Below are positions 6,618 to 14,330 of a stretch of DNA of 28,202 bases, one piece after another. The stretch comes from Syntrophomonas sp. UBA5314 (GTDB taxonomy: Bacteria > Bacillota > Syntrophomonadia > Syntrophomonadales > Syntrophomonadaceae). The stretch covers positions 1 through 28,202 of the forward strand of contig DHRK01000072.1 in the NCBI GenBank assembly GCA_002410325.1. The letters run 5' to 3'. A model generated the notes under the pieces. That model searched no databases. It was not told the DNA's origin and saw only the letters and a program-made list of their open reading frames with translations. Every line of letters starts with the position of its first letter. Positions within the stretch are counted from its first letter, which is position 1. A program made the translations under genes and the position numbers.

Positions 6618-8618
6618 ATGCAAACCCGGTTGGCTAAAAATGCCGGCTTCTGCGCTGGGGTTAAAAGAGCTGTCCAGATGGCGGATGAATGCCTGAAAGA
6701 ACCGGGGATATGGTATACTCTTGGGCCGCTGGTGCATAATAAGTCCGTAGTCCGGTATTATGAAAACCGGGGTCTGGCCCCAGTGGAAGTCCTCGCCGAG
6801 ATCAAATCGCCGGAGCGTGGAGTCTTGTTGAGAACCCATGGCTCCACTCCCGAAATATTGGAACTTGCTCAGAGGATGCACTTAAAAGTGAGAGACGCGA
6901 CCTGCCCGCTGGTCAAAGAAATCCACCAGATCGTCTCACAAATGCGGCAGGAAGATTACGAAATCGTTATTTTTGGAGATGAGCACCATCCCGAGGTACA
7001 GGCAATTTTGGGTTGGTGTGGGTATAGAGCTAGAGTTGTAATGAAAAGCCAGGACGCCGAAGCGATCCACGGAAAAAAGATCGCTCTGGTATCTCAAACC
7101 ACCAAGGATGAGAACGAATTTCTCCAGGTAGCCAGAGCTCTTCAAGGCAAGAGCAAAGAAATCCGAGTCTTCAACACAATCTGCTCGGCAACCAGGAAAA
7201 GACAGGAAGCCGCCCGGGAACTGAGCAATCAGGTAGATCTCATGCTGGTGATTGGTGATCCACAAAGCTCAAATACCAGCACTCTCGTAAAAGAGTGCCA
7301 GAGTACGGGTGTAAAAACCATTCGGATTAATGACGCGGAAGATTTAAATCCGGACTGGTTTAAAGGAATCGACCTGCTGGGTATCACAGCCGGTGCTTCC
7401 ACACCCGACTGGATTATTAAGGAGGTAATGGAAAGGATGGCTAATTTGGAAGACGAAAAAGACACCCAGTTAAACGAACAAGCACCAGCACCGGAGAGCA
7501 ACCAGGAAGATTCATTCGCCAAAATGGAGGCGGAGATGGCTGACTTTGCCTCCCCGACCAAGGGGGATATCATAAAGGGTACCGTAATACAGGTTCTAGA
7601 TGACGAGGTTATGGTAGACGTGGGCGGCAAATCAGAGGGCATCATCCCCCTGAGGGAGCTTTCCCTCAACGATGTCGGCTCTGCCCGGGACCTGGTCAAT
7701 GTGGGAGATGAAATTGAAGTCATGATTCTGAAGTGGGATGATGACGGCAATATCCTGCTTTCCAAAAAGAAGGTCGACTCCCAGAAGCTTTTAGACAAAC
7801 TGGAAGAGCGTTTCAAAGAAGACCAGACCGTCGAGGGGACCATAACCGGCAGCGTTAAAGGCGGATTACTGGTTGACGTAGGTGTTACCGCGTTTCTCCC
7901 GGCTTCCCATGTCGATGATACCTATGTAAAGAACCTGGACGAATATATCGGCCGCACCCTGGAATTCAAAATTATCGAGTTCAACCGCAACAAGCGGCGG
8001 GGATCACAGGTGGTTCTGTCCCGCAAGGAACTGGTGGCGGAAGAAAAATCCCGCTTGAAGAAAGAGTTCTGGAGCAAGATTGAAGAAGGACAGACGATTA
8101 CCGGCCACATTAAACGGATAGTTGACTACGGGGCCTTTATCGACCTGGGAGGGTACGAAGGACTTCTGCACGTATCCGAAATAGACCACCGGCGTATAGA
8201 ACATCCATCCAATGTATTCCAGGAAGGCGATGAAGTTGAGGTATATATCCTGGGCCTGGATCGGGAAAAGGAACGGGTTTCCCTGAGCCGTAAAAAGCTG
8301 CTCAAGAGCCCCTGGGAACAACTGGTTGGCCAGTATCAGGAAAGCGATTTGATTGAAGGAACGGTTGTGAGAATTACTCCCTTTGGCGCATTTGTAGAAC
8401 TGGCACCGGGTGTTGATGGTCTAGTTCACATATCCCAGCTGGCCAATCGCAGAGTTGAAAAACCGGAAGATGTTGTCAGTGTGGGAGATGTGGTAACCAC
8501 CAAGATCTTGAACATAAACAATGAGGAAAAGAAAATCAGCCTCTCGATTCGCGAAGCCCAGGCTGAAAAGGAAAAAAATGAAGTTGAAGCCTACCTGGAT
8601 AATCAGGGAGAAGAATAA
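6618..8618 (+). CDS. ispH-rpsA: Bifunctional IspH (HMBPP reductase) - ribosomal protein S1 fusion
   Basis: One 666-residue frame joins two proteins. Residues 1-280 are IspH (LytB), the last MEP-pathway enzyme, which reduces HMBPP to IPP/DMAPP with a [4Fe-4S] cluster. Cys12, Cys96 and Cys189 are the cluster ligands, and Glu126 in DEHHPE is the catalytic acid. An acidic/polar linker (about 281-315) leads to four S1 RNA-binding repeats: about 317-385 (KGTVIQVLDDEVMVDVGG), 405-470 (EGTITGSVKGGLLVDVG), 490-560 (GHIKRIVDYGAFIDLGG) and 575-645 (EGTVVRITPFGAFVEL). The same fusion is known from other Clostridia. The frame is continuous, so this is a true fusion and not adjacent genes. The last two repeats are closest to canonical S1 and the second is the most divergent. 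Confidence 0.95.
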   Translation: MQTRLAKNAGFCAGVKRAVQMADECLKEPGIWYTLGPLVHNKSVVRYYENRGLAPVEVLAEIKSPERGVLLRTHGSTPEILELAQRMHLKVRDATCPLVKEIHQIVSQMRQEDYEIVIFGDEHHPEVQAILGWCGYRARVVMKSQDAEAIHGKKIALVSQTTKDENEFLQVARALQGKSKEIRVFNTICSATRKRQEAARELSNQVDLMLVIGDPQSSNTSTLVKECQSTGVKTIRINDAEDLNPDWFKGIDLLGITAGASTPDWIIKEVMERMANLEDEKDTQLNEQAPAPESNQEDSFAKMEAEMADFASPTKGDIIKGTVIQVLDDEVMVDVGGKSEGIIPLRELSLNDVGSARDLVNVGDEIEVMILKWDDDGNILLSKKKVDSQKLLDKLEERFKEDQTVEGTITGSVKGGLLVDVGVTAFLPASHVDDTYVKNLDEYIGRTLEFKIIEFNRNKRRGSQVVLSRKELVAEEKSRLKKEFWSKIEEGQTITGHIKRIVDYGAFIDLGGYEGLLHVSEIDHRRIEHPSNVFQEGDEVEVYILGLDREKERVSLSRKKLLKSPWEQLVGQYQESDLIEGTVVRITPFGAFVELAPGVDGLVHISQLANRRVEKPEDVVSVGDVVTTKILNINNEEKKISLSIREAQAEKEKNEVEAYLDNQGEE

Positions 8619-8639
8619 AAGTCGCTAGGAGGGGTGGGT

Positions 8640-8846
8640 ATGCCTATCTTTGATTTTGCCTGTCAGGATTGTGGCAGAAAATTCGACTTGATGATATCCA
8701 ATGCCGATAAGGATAAGGTTACATGCCCGGACTGCTCATCGAAGAATATTAAACAGTTATTATCTGAATTTCATACTGGGAAGACCAGGCCGTCTTTCGG
8801 CCCCAGTTGCAGCCAGGGCTGCAGCGCGGCGGCCAGTGGGGCTTGA
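8640..8846 (+). CDS. FmdB-type zinc ribbon protein
   Basis: This small 68-residue protein starts MPIFDFACQDCG, the usual opening of FmdB-family putative regulatory proteins. It has a four-cysteine zinc ribbon (Cys8/Cys11 and Cys29/Cys32). A second cysteine pair, CSQGC (57-61), follows in the C-terminal tail. I chose the ATG over a GTG six bases upstream because AGGAGGGG overlaps that GTG. It sits directly after the IspH-S1 fusion and just before a strong terminator. The biochemical role of the family is not established. Confidence 0.85.
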   Translation: MPIFDFACQDCGRKFDLMISNADKDKVTCPDCSSKNIKQLLSEFHTGKTRPSFGPSCSQGCSAAASGA

Positions 8847-8859
8847 AATCCCAGATTTT

Positions 8860-8883
8860 AAGGCTGCGGAGCAGCCTTTTTTT
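8860..8883 (+). terminator. Strong intrinsic terminator
   Basis: AAGGCTGC (8860-8867), loop GGA and GCAGCCTT (8871-8878) are followed by five more T residues. It closes the cmk-plsC-ispH/rpsA-fmdB unit. Confidence 0.85.
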
Positions 8884-8927
8884 ATAATTACGGCTATTAT
8901 TTAATATTCCGTGGATTGGGTGATACT

Positions 8928-9527
8928 GTGGAGATTAGCGGGATTATTCTCGCCGGCGGCAAGAGTTCGAGGATGAAGTTTAATAAAGCCTTTGCCGAAA
9001 TTGGCGGGCGAAGGATTATAGACATCTTGGTCAATAAGTTTAGAGAAAATTTTGCGGAGACCATTATCATATGCAATGAACCCCAGTTATTCAGCAACCT
9101 GGGGGTGCAGGTCTATACCGACCTCATACCCCGCCTGGGTCCTTTGAGCGGCATTCACGCCGGATTGACCTACGCCGGGAACGACCGTGCCTTTGTATGC
9201 GGCTGCGATACGCCGTTTGTAAGCATGGAAATTGTGGAATACCTTTTAAGCCGCCTGGGTGATCATGACAGTGCGGTTACCGAGATAGAAGGCCGGCTGC
9301 AGCCCACGGCAGCAGTGTACAGCCGACGCTGTCTGCCGCTTTTAACCGAAAGCCTGGAACGCGGCTGGTTGAAACTGGTCCGGCTGTTTTATGAGCAGCT
9401 GGACGCGGTGGTGGTAAATGAGAGCGAGCTGGCCGCTTTTGGCGATGTGAATGAATTGTTTTTCAACATCAATGATGTTGACGATCTGGAAAAGGCTCAA
9501 GCCATCGCGGGGAGGTTGTTGAAATAA
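8928..9527 (+). CDS. mobA: Molybdenum cofactor guanylyltransferase
   Basis: It attaches GMP to molybdopterin to make the guanine dinucleotide cofactor used by DMSO-reductase-family enzymes such as formate dehydrogenases. The N-terminal GIILAGGKSSRM loop is the nucleotidyltransferase signature, and CGCDTPFVS matches the 'CDMPF' metal-binding segment. In the usual RMG-DK stretch this protein reads RMKFNK, a variant I recall in some Clostridial relatives. The GTG is preferred; a TTG 12 bases upstream is an alternative. The size of about 199 residues is normal. The stop TAA overlaps the apparent ATA start of fni. Confidence 0.88.
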   Translation: MEISGIILAGGKSSRMKFNKAFAEIGGRRIIDILVNKFRENFAETIIICNEPQLFSNLGVQVYTDLIPRLGPLSGIHAGLTYAGNDRAFVCGCDTPFVSMEIVEYLLSRLGDHDSAVTEIEGRLQPTAAVYSRRCLPLLTESLERGWLKLVRLFYEQLDAVVVNESELAAFGDVNELFFNINDVDDLEKAQAIAGRLLK

Positions 9528-10621
9528 GAAGCCGGCGCAAAGAGGAGCATCTCAATCTGGCTGTCAAGACCCCCGAAGGACCTATAGGCAGCGGATTCGA
9601 CGATATACATATCCTGCACGACTCGGTACCCGAATTGGACATTGAGGACATAGATACGGGGGTCGAAGTCCTGGGTAAGCGCCTGTCAGTTCCGCTCATA
9701 ATCAATGCCATTACCGGGGGCAGCGAGATAGGCCGGAGAATTAACCGCGATCTGGCCGGTTTGGCGGCCAAGTACCAGCTGGGTATGGCCGTGGGCTCCC
9801 AGACCGTGGCCATCGACGAGCCGGGCTGGACAGACAGCTTCTCGGTTGTCAGGGAAGCAAATCCCTTTGGTTTGATCATCGCCAATGTAGGCGCAGCCAG
9901 TCAAAAGGAGCACGCCCGGCGGGCGGTGCAGATGATCGGCGCTGACGCCCTGCAGTTGCATTTCAACGTTCCCCAGGAGCTGGCCATGGCCGAGGGGGAT
10001 CGCAGTTTTAAAGGAATTATAGCCCGGGTTGAAGAAACCGTACAGGAAAGTCCGGTGCCGGTTATCGCCAAGGAAGTTGGCTTCGGATTTTCACGGGAAA
10101 GCGCCGGCCGCTTATACCAGGCCGGGATACGCGTTTTCGACAGCGGAGGAAGCGGGGGCACCAACTTTATAAGAATTGAAGACCGTCGTTACGGGCTTTT
10201 TAATCATGAACTGGACAACTGGGGGATACCCAGCGCGGCCAGTATGGCAGAAATTATATCTTTGGGGCAGCCGCTGACCTTGATCGCCTCAGGAGGCGTG
10301 CGCTCCGCCAGTGATATGGCCAAAGCTATGGCTCTGGGGGCCAACGCCTGTGGAGTGGCGGGCTGGTTTTTGCGAATCCTCATGGCCGAGGGAAAAGACA
10401 GCCTGGACCGGCTGTTGAATGAGCTCTTATACCGGTTAAAGGCGATTTTGCTTATGAGCGGGGCCCGCACCTGGCAGGACCTGAGGAGAAAGCCGCTCCT
10501 CATTACCGGACCTACGGCGGAATGGCTGCAGGCCCGGGGCATAGCTTTAAGCTGCAAAGACCCGGAAGGCTGCTGGACCTTTACCTTGGACAGCGCGCGC
10601 CAACAGCCCGGCCTGCTTTAA
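9524..10621 (+). CDS. fni: Type 2 isopentenyl-diphosphate delta-isomerase, non-canonical start
   Basis: This FMN- and NADPH-dependent enzyme interconverts IPP and DMAPP. Conserved features are the N-terminal RRKEEH, GFDDIHILHDSVPE, NAITGG, GSQTV, the FMN/phosphate segment FDSGGSGGTNF and LIASGGVRSASDMAKA. The conserved N-terminus extends 37 codons upstream of the first TTG (9635), yet no in-frame ATG, GTG or TTG exists between the preceding stop (9479) and that TTG. ATA at 9524 stands where the start codon should be, eight bases after GGGGAGG and overlapping the mobA stop as ATAA. Starting at 9635 would delete the RKxEH substrate-binding motif. The ATA start is inferred; a mutation or sequencing error is the alternative. 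The length from ATA, 365 residues, is close to the usual ~350. Confidence 0.9.
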   Translation: MRSRRKEEHLNLAVKTPEGPIGSGFDDIHILHDSVPELDIEDIDTGVEVLGKRLSVPLIINAITGGSEIGRRINRDLAGLAAKYQLGMAVGSQTVAIDEPGWTDSFSVVREANPFGLIIANVGAASQKEHARRAVQMIGADALQLHFNVPQELAMAEGDRSFKGIIARVEETVQESPVPVIAKEVGFGFSRESAGRLYQAGIRVFDSGGSGGTNFIRIEDRRYGLFNHELDNWGIPSAASMAEIISLGQPLTLIASGGVRSASDMAKAMALGANACGVAGWFLRILMAEGKDSLDRLLNELLYRLKAILLMSGARTWQDLRRKPLLITGPTAEWLQARGIALSCKDPEGCWTFTLDSARQQPGLL

Positions 10622-10640
10622 ACTAGCCGGGTTTTTATTT
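10607..10640 (+). terminator. Terminator overlapping the 3' end of fni
   Basis: CCCGGC (10607-10612) pairs with GCCGGG (10626-10631), followed by TTTTTATTT. The 5' arm lies inside the fni coding end. Confidence 0.7.
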
Positions 10641-10734
10641 TATGAATCCTTTGGAGAGCTTTTGCAGAAGCTTTAAAAAATATAGAGAGACCAGGTTATA
10701 GTACAAGAACATTCAAAAAAGGGAGGGAGTTATC

Positions 10735-12390
10735 ATGAAGGTAGTTATTGTCGGTGGAGTAGCCGGTGGAGCCAGTGCGGCCGCCCGGCTCCGAAGGTTG
10801 GATGAGACAGCGGAAATAATTATGTTTGAGCGAGGGGAATACATTTCTTTTGCCAACTGCGGGCTGCCCTACTATGTAGGGGGGACCATAAAAAAGCGGG
10901 CCAGCCTGCTGGTTCAGACTCCCAAGGCCATGCACCGTCGTTTTAATATCGAGGTAAGGACCTTAAGTGAAGTCATTCGTATAATACCGGAAGCCAAAGA
11001 GGTGGAGGTCCGGAATTACCAGACCGGCGAGGTATACCGGGAAAGCTATGACCATCTGGTTCTGTCGCCCGGAGCGGCGCCGGTTGTTCCCCCCATACCG
11101 GGAGTCGATCTGCCCGGGGTATTTACCATCCGCAATGTTCCGGACAGCGACGCGGTAAAAGCCTTTATTGAAAACACCCAGCCCCAAAGCGCTGCGGTTA
11201 TCGGGGCGGGTTACATCGGCCTGGAAATGGTCGAAGTCCTTTTGCAGCAAAATGTAAAGGTTCATCTCATTGAAGCAGGGACTCAGGTCATGGCCACTCT
11301 GGATGCCGATATGGCTTCCATAGTTCAGCAGTATCTCGAAAAACAGGGGGTAGACCTTTACTTGAATTCGCTGGCCGAAGCACTGGAGGGAGAAGACCAG
11401 GTGCAGGCGGTGCGATTGGCCGGAGGGAAAAAGATCGCGGCCGATGTAGTGATCCTGGGAGCCGGGGTAAGGCCTGAGGGCAAGCTGGCCAAAGAGGCCG
11501 GGTTGACTATCGGAGCGACCGGCGGCATTCAGGTAGATGAATACCTCAAGACTTCCGACCCCTTTATATACGCGGTGGGGGATGCCATTCAAGTAAAGCA
11601 TTATGTCACCGGGCAGGAGGTATTGATACCCCTGGCCAGTCCCGCCAACCGGCAGGGGAGGATTGTAGCCGACAACATAGTCGGTAGGCCCATACCCTAT
11701 AAAGGTGCGCAAGGAACCGGCATCGTGCGGGTTATGGAACTGGTTATGGCTGTTACCGGGGCCAATGCAAGGACTTTGAAAAGTCAGGGGATAGAATACC
11801 TGACTTGCCACACCCACCCCTTCCCCCATGCCACTTATTACCCGGGGGGACGGCAGATGGCTGCGAAACTGCTCTTTGCTCCCGTTACCGGCAAGGTTTT
11901 AGGGGCCCAAATCGTAGGTACTGAAGGGGTCGACAAACGGATCGATGTTCTGGCTACCGCCATCCGGGCGGGAATGACCGTATTTGACCTGCAGGAGCTG
12001 GAACTGGCTTATGCTCCGCCATTTTCTTCGGCCAAAGACCCCGTAAACATGTTGGGCTATACGGCCGGAAATATTATAAACGGGGACGTCGAGTCGGTGG
12101 ACTGGGCAGAAGTACCCGACCTGCTTGCCGAGGGGGCCGTTCTGCTCGATGTTCGCACCCCGCGGGAAATTGAATCCGGGGGAGTGGAAGGCGCGGTCAA
12201 TATACCGGTAGACGATATTCGCGATCGGCTTGAAGAAATACCCCAAGACAGGCCCATACTGGTTACCTGTCAGGTGGGCATCAGAGCCTATGTGGCCAAC
12301 CGCATCTTGAGGCAAAAGGGATACAGGGTATACAACGTTTCCGGAGGCTATATGTCGTACAAGGCTTTTAAAGCCAATCGCAACCAATAA
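10735..12390 (+). CDS. cdr: CoA-disulfide reductase with C-terminal rhodanese domain
   Basis: A 551-residue flavoprotein disulfide reductase. The N-terminal FAD-binding motif is GGVAGGASAAARLRR (residues 7-21), and SFANCGLPYY holds the single redox-active Cys42 typical of CoA-disulfide reductases. A second dinucleotide motif, GAGYIGLEMVEV, binds NAD(P)H, and YAVGDAIQV is the second FAD motif. From about residue 455 a rhodanese domain follows, with active-site Cys512 in TCQVGIRAY. Relatives reduce CoA disulfide, CoA persulfide or polysulfide. The rhodanese domain suggests sulfane-sulfur handling; the exact substrate cannot be read here. It has its own ribosome binding site (GGGAGGGAG) and stands between terminator-like structures, so it is probably monocistronic. 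Confidence 0.9.
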   Translation: MKVVIVGGVAGGASAAARLRRLDETAEIIMFERGEYISFANCGLPYYVGGTIKKRASLLVQTPKAMHRRFNIEVRTLSEVIRIIPEAKEVEVRNYQTGEVYRESYDHLVLSPGAAPVVPPIPGVDLPGVFTIRNVPDSDAVKAFIENTQPQSAAVIGAGYIGLEMVEVLLQQNVKVHLIEAGTQVMATLDADMASIVQQYLEKQGVDLYLNSLAEALEGEDQVQAVRLAGGKKIAADVVILGAGVRPEGKLAKEAGLTIGATGGIQVDEYLKTSDPFIYAVGDAIQVKHYVTGQEVLIPLASPANRQGRIVADNIVGRPIPYKGAQGTGIVRVMELVMAVTGANARTLKSQGIEYLTCHTHPFPHATYYPGGRQMAAKLLFAPVTGKVLGAQIVGTEGVDKRIDVLATAIRAGMTVFDLQELELAYAPPFSSAKDPVNMLGYTAGNIINGDVESVDWAEVPDLLAEGAVLLDVRTPREIESGGVEGAVNIPVDDIRDRLEEIPQDRPILVTCQVGIRAYVANRILRQKGYRVYNVSGGYMSYKAFKANRNQ

Positions 12391-12412
12391 ACGCAGGTTA
12401 AAGCAATCGGTG

Positions 12413-12474
12413 ACGGGGGGACGGAGTTGGTGTCACATCCCAATTGGAATGTGACACCAGCTCCGTCCCTCCGT
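12413..12474. repeat. Long near-perfect palindrome (REP-like intergenic element)
   Basis: The core arms 12418-12438 and 12449-12469 pair over 21 bases with one G-T wobble, and pairing continues outward to about 26 pairs. The loop is about 10 bases. It begins ACGGGGGGACGGAG and ends CTCCGTCCCTCCGT. No T-run follows, so it is not a classic terminator, although it would fold strongly in RNA on either strand. It looks like a dispersed intergenic palindrome and resembles two shorter ones near 20936 and 22705. Confidence 0.75.
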
Positions 12475-12548
12475 TACTCATTTAATTACATAACAGCCCG
12501 AAAAAAAGGGAAACATACTGTTTGAAAATCATTGAAAGGATGAGGTGA

Positions 12549-13268
12549 ATGAGGAATTTCCCTTTTGGGCTTATTACCCTGGTCGTTATTTCGATACTGA
12601 TATACTTTGGCATTGCCCACCGGGCATTGGACCGCCTGCGGCTGAGTGACAGGGGAGCGCTGGCCGTAATAGCCGCCATTATCGTGGGCAGCTTTTTTGA
12701 CCTGCCGGTAAGCTCCCGGGTAACTATAAATCTGGGCGGGGTGGTAGCGGTTGGGCTGGCCGTATACGTATGGCTGGCAGCCGGTACCGCCTTTGAGAAA
12801 ATACGTTCGGCCATAGCTGCGGTTATTACCGGGTTAAGCTTATTTCTGGCCGGCCGCTACCTGGGGGCTGAACCGGAGCGCATTTTTATCGATCCGATCT
12901 ACATTTATCCCCTGGTGGCCGGTATAGTGGGCTACCTGGCCGGGCGCAGCCGACGGGGCGCTTTTTTTGCCGCAGTTATGGGTGTTTTCGCTCTGGATCT
13001 GGGTCAGTTGTACTATTTGCTCAGTACCGGAAATCGCGGCATAGTCCATGTGGGCGGAGCCGGCGCTTTTGATTCCCTGATCCTGGCCGGTATTCTAGCT
13101 GTTTTACTGGCCGAACTGATCGGTGAGACCAGAGAACGCATGCAGGGCGGCCCCCAGACCGAAGGCAGACCTGAGGAGCTGGTGGAAAACCTCCGGGAGC
13201 CGGAGCCGGCCCGCAAACCGGTTGACCGGGAAGGAGATAGCGGTGAAAGGGGTGGAAATGATGAATAA
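12549..13268 (+). CDS. DUF1614 family membrane protein
   Basis: A 239-residue integral membrane protein with about seven hydrophobic segments (starting near residues 5, 37, 63, 85, 116, 138 and 175) and a hydrophilic C-terminal tail of about 45 residues rich in Glu, Arg and Pro. Features I associate with DUF1614 are INLGGVVAV, the VAGIVGYLAGR segment and the late HVGGAGAFDSLILAGI. The function is unknown. The ATG follows GGATGAGGTG. It heads a compact run of genes that includes a SpoIIP-like amidase and YIEGIA, so a sporulation-associated membrane role is inferred. The last bases overlap the next gene. Confidence 0.8.
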   Translation: MRNFPFGLITLVVISILIYFGIAHRALDRLRLSDRGALAVIAAIIVGSFFDLPVSSRVTINLGGVVAVGLAVYVWLAAGTAFEKIRSAIAAVITGLSLFLAGRYLGAEPERIFIDPIYIYPLVAGIVGYLAGRSRRGAFFAAVMGVFALDLGQLYYLLSTGNRGIVHVGGAGAFDSLILAGILAVLLAELIGETRERMQGGPQTEGRPEELVENLREPEPARKPVDREGDSGERGGNDE

Positions 13269-14328
13269 AAAAAGAAGCTGGTGTTTAATTCTGGCTTTTA
13301 CCCTGCTTGTGATCAGCGCCGCTCCGGCCTGGGGAGTTCATGAAGAACTGAGCGATGGCCAGTATTATACCCTGGTTGATCAAAACGACCGGGTAATCCT
13401 CCAAACCGCCCTGCAGGTTTACGTTGGAGATGAATATATAGCGGCGGACAACTGCCGTTATGAAGTTCAGGAGATCAATAACAGCCAGGCCAAATGTGTA
13501 ATGGTCGGGCAGGAAACTATGCCGCAGATCGCCTACGACGAACAGCGCCAGGCCTGGATTTTCGATGGGGAAGCGGTTCCGGCCGCTGCGGCCGCGCAGC
13601 CCAAGCGCATTTCCATATACCACACGCACAGCGACGAGTCCTACGACAGCAGTGATGGAACTTCCAGCAAAGAAGGAGCCGGGGGCATTTATGATGTAGG
13701 AGACGCCCTGGCCAGTAAATTGCAGTCATTGGGATTCCAGGTTGAACACAATAAAAATAACCACAATCCCCACGATGTAAATGCCTACAATCGTTCGAGG
13801 AGGACTGCCGCAACCCTTTTACGCAATAATCCGGACGCGATCCTTGATGTTCACCGGGATGCGGTTCCCGCCAGCCAGTATCAAACCGAAGTTAAAGGGA
13901 TGGACGTTACTAAAGTGAAACTGGTAGTGGGCAAGCAAAATCCCAACCAAACCAGCAACCTGGAATTTGCCAAAAAGATAAAGGCGGTCATGGACCAGAA
14001 GAGCCCCGGACTATCCAATGGCATATACATTGGCAAAGGAGATTTCAACCAGGATTTAAGCCCCCGTTCCATGTTAATAGAAGTGGGTTCCAATACCAAT
14101 ACCAAGGAGGAAGCGGAAAAAGGGGTGCAGTTATTTGCCGAGTCTCTGCCTATCGTACTGGGGGCTCAGGCAGCGGGTTCCAACCAGGGCGGTTCGCCCG
14201 CGCAGAAACCTCTGGCCGGAACCAGCCGGGCGACCTGGAGCAATATAGCCATACTGCTGGGAGTGCTGGCTGCCGCGGGGATTGGCTTCTACTATCTGAA
14301 CAAAGGCAAGAATAAGGCTAAAGAGTAG
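13258..14328 (+). CDS. spoIIP: SpoIIP-like peptidoglycan amidase/endopeptidase
   Basis: A 356-residue protein with an N-terminal signal peptide (hydrophobic 8-22, likely cleavage after AWG at 26), a linker, and a SpoIIP catalytic domain at about 115-305. The domain shows YHTHSDESY (His122, His124, Glu127), DVHRD (His199) and MLIEVGSNTNT (Glu275), the expected zinc and catalytic positions of this amidase family. In Bacillus, SpoIIP cuts septal peptidoglycan during engulfment. Unusually, a second hydrophobic helix at about 329-346 followed by KGKNKAKE anchors the C-terminus. The frame stays open well upstream, but the signal peptide and GGGGTGG fix the start at ATG 13258 or 13261. It is flanked by DUF1614 and YIEGIA, so it may be a cluster-specific paralog. 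Confidence 0.88.
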   Translation: MMNKKRSWCLILAFTLLVISAAPAWGVHEELSDGQYYTLVDQNDRVILQTALQVYVGDEYIAADNCRYEVQEINNSQAKCVMVGQETMPQIAYDEQRQAWIFDGEAVPAAAAAQPKRISIYHTHSDESYDSSDGTSSKEGAGGIYDVGDALASKLQSLGFQVEHNKNNHNPHDVNAYNRSRRTAATLLRNNPDAILDVHRDAVPASQYQTEVKGMDVTKVKLVVGKQNPNQTSNLEFAKKIKAVMDQKSPGLSNGIYIGKGDFNQDLSPRSMLIEVGSNTNTKEEAEKGVQLFAESLPIVLGAQAAGSNQGGSPAQKPLAGTSRATWSNIAILLGVLAAAGIGFYYLNKGKNKAKE

Positions 14329-14330
14329 TG

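Noticed and set aside
12514..12521. CATACTGT upstream of DUF1614 as a sigma-E -10 element
   Set aside because: It matches six of eight positions, but no -35 of the ATATT type lies 14-15 bases upstream, so it is too weak to list as a feature.
13123..13257. N-terminal extension of the SpoIIP-like protein from a GTG
   Set aside because: It overlaps the end of the DUF1614 gene in another frame. A normal signal peptide begins at 13258/13261 with a ribosome binding site.
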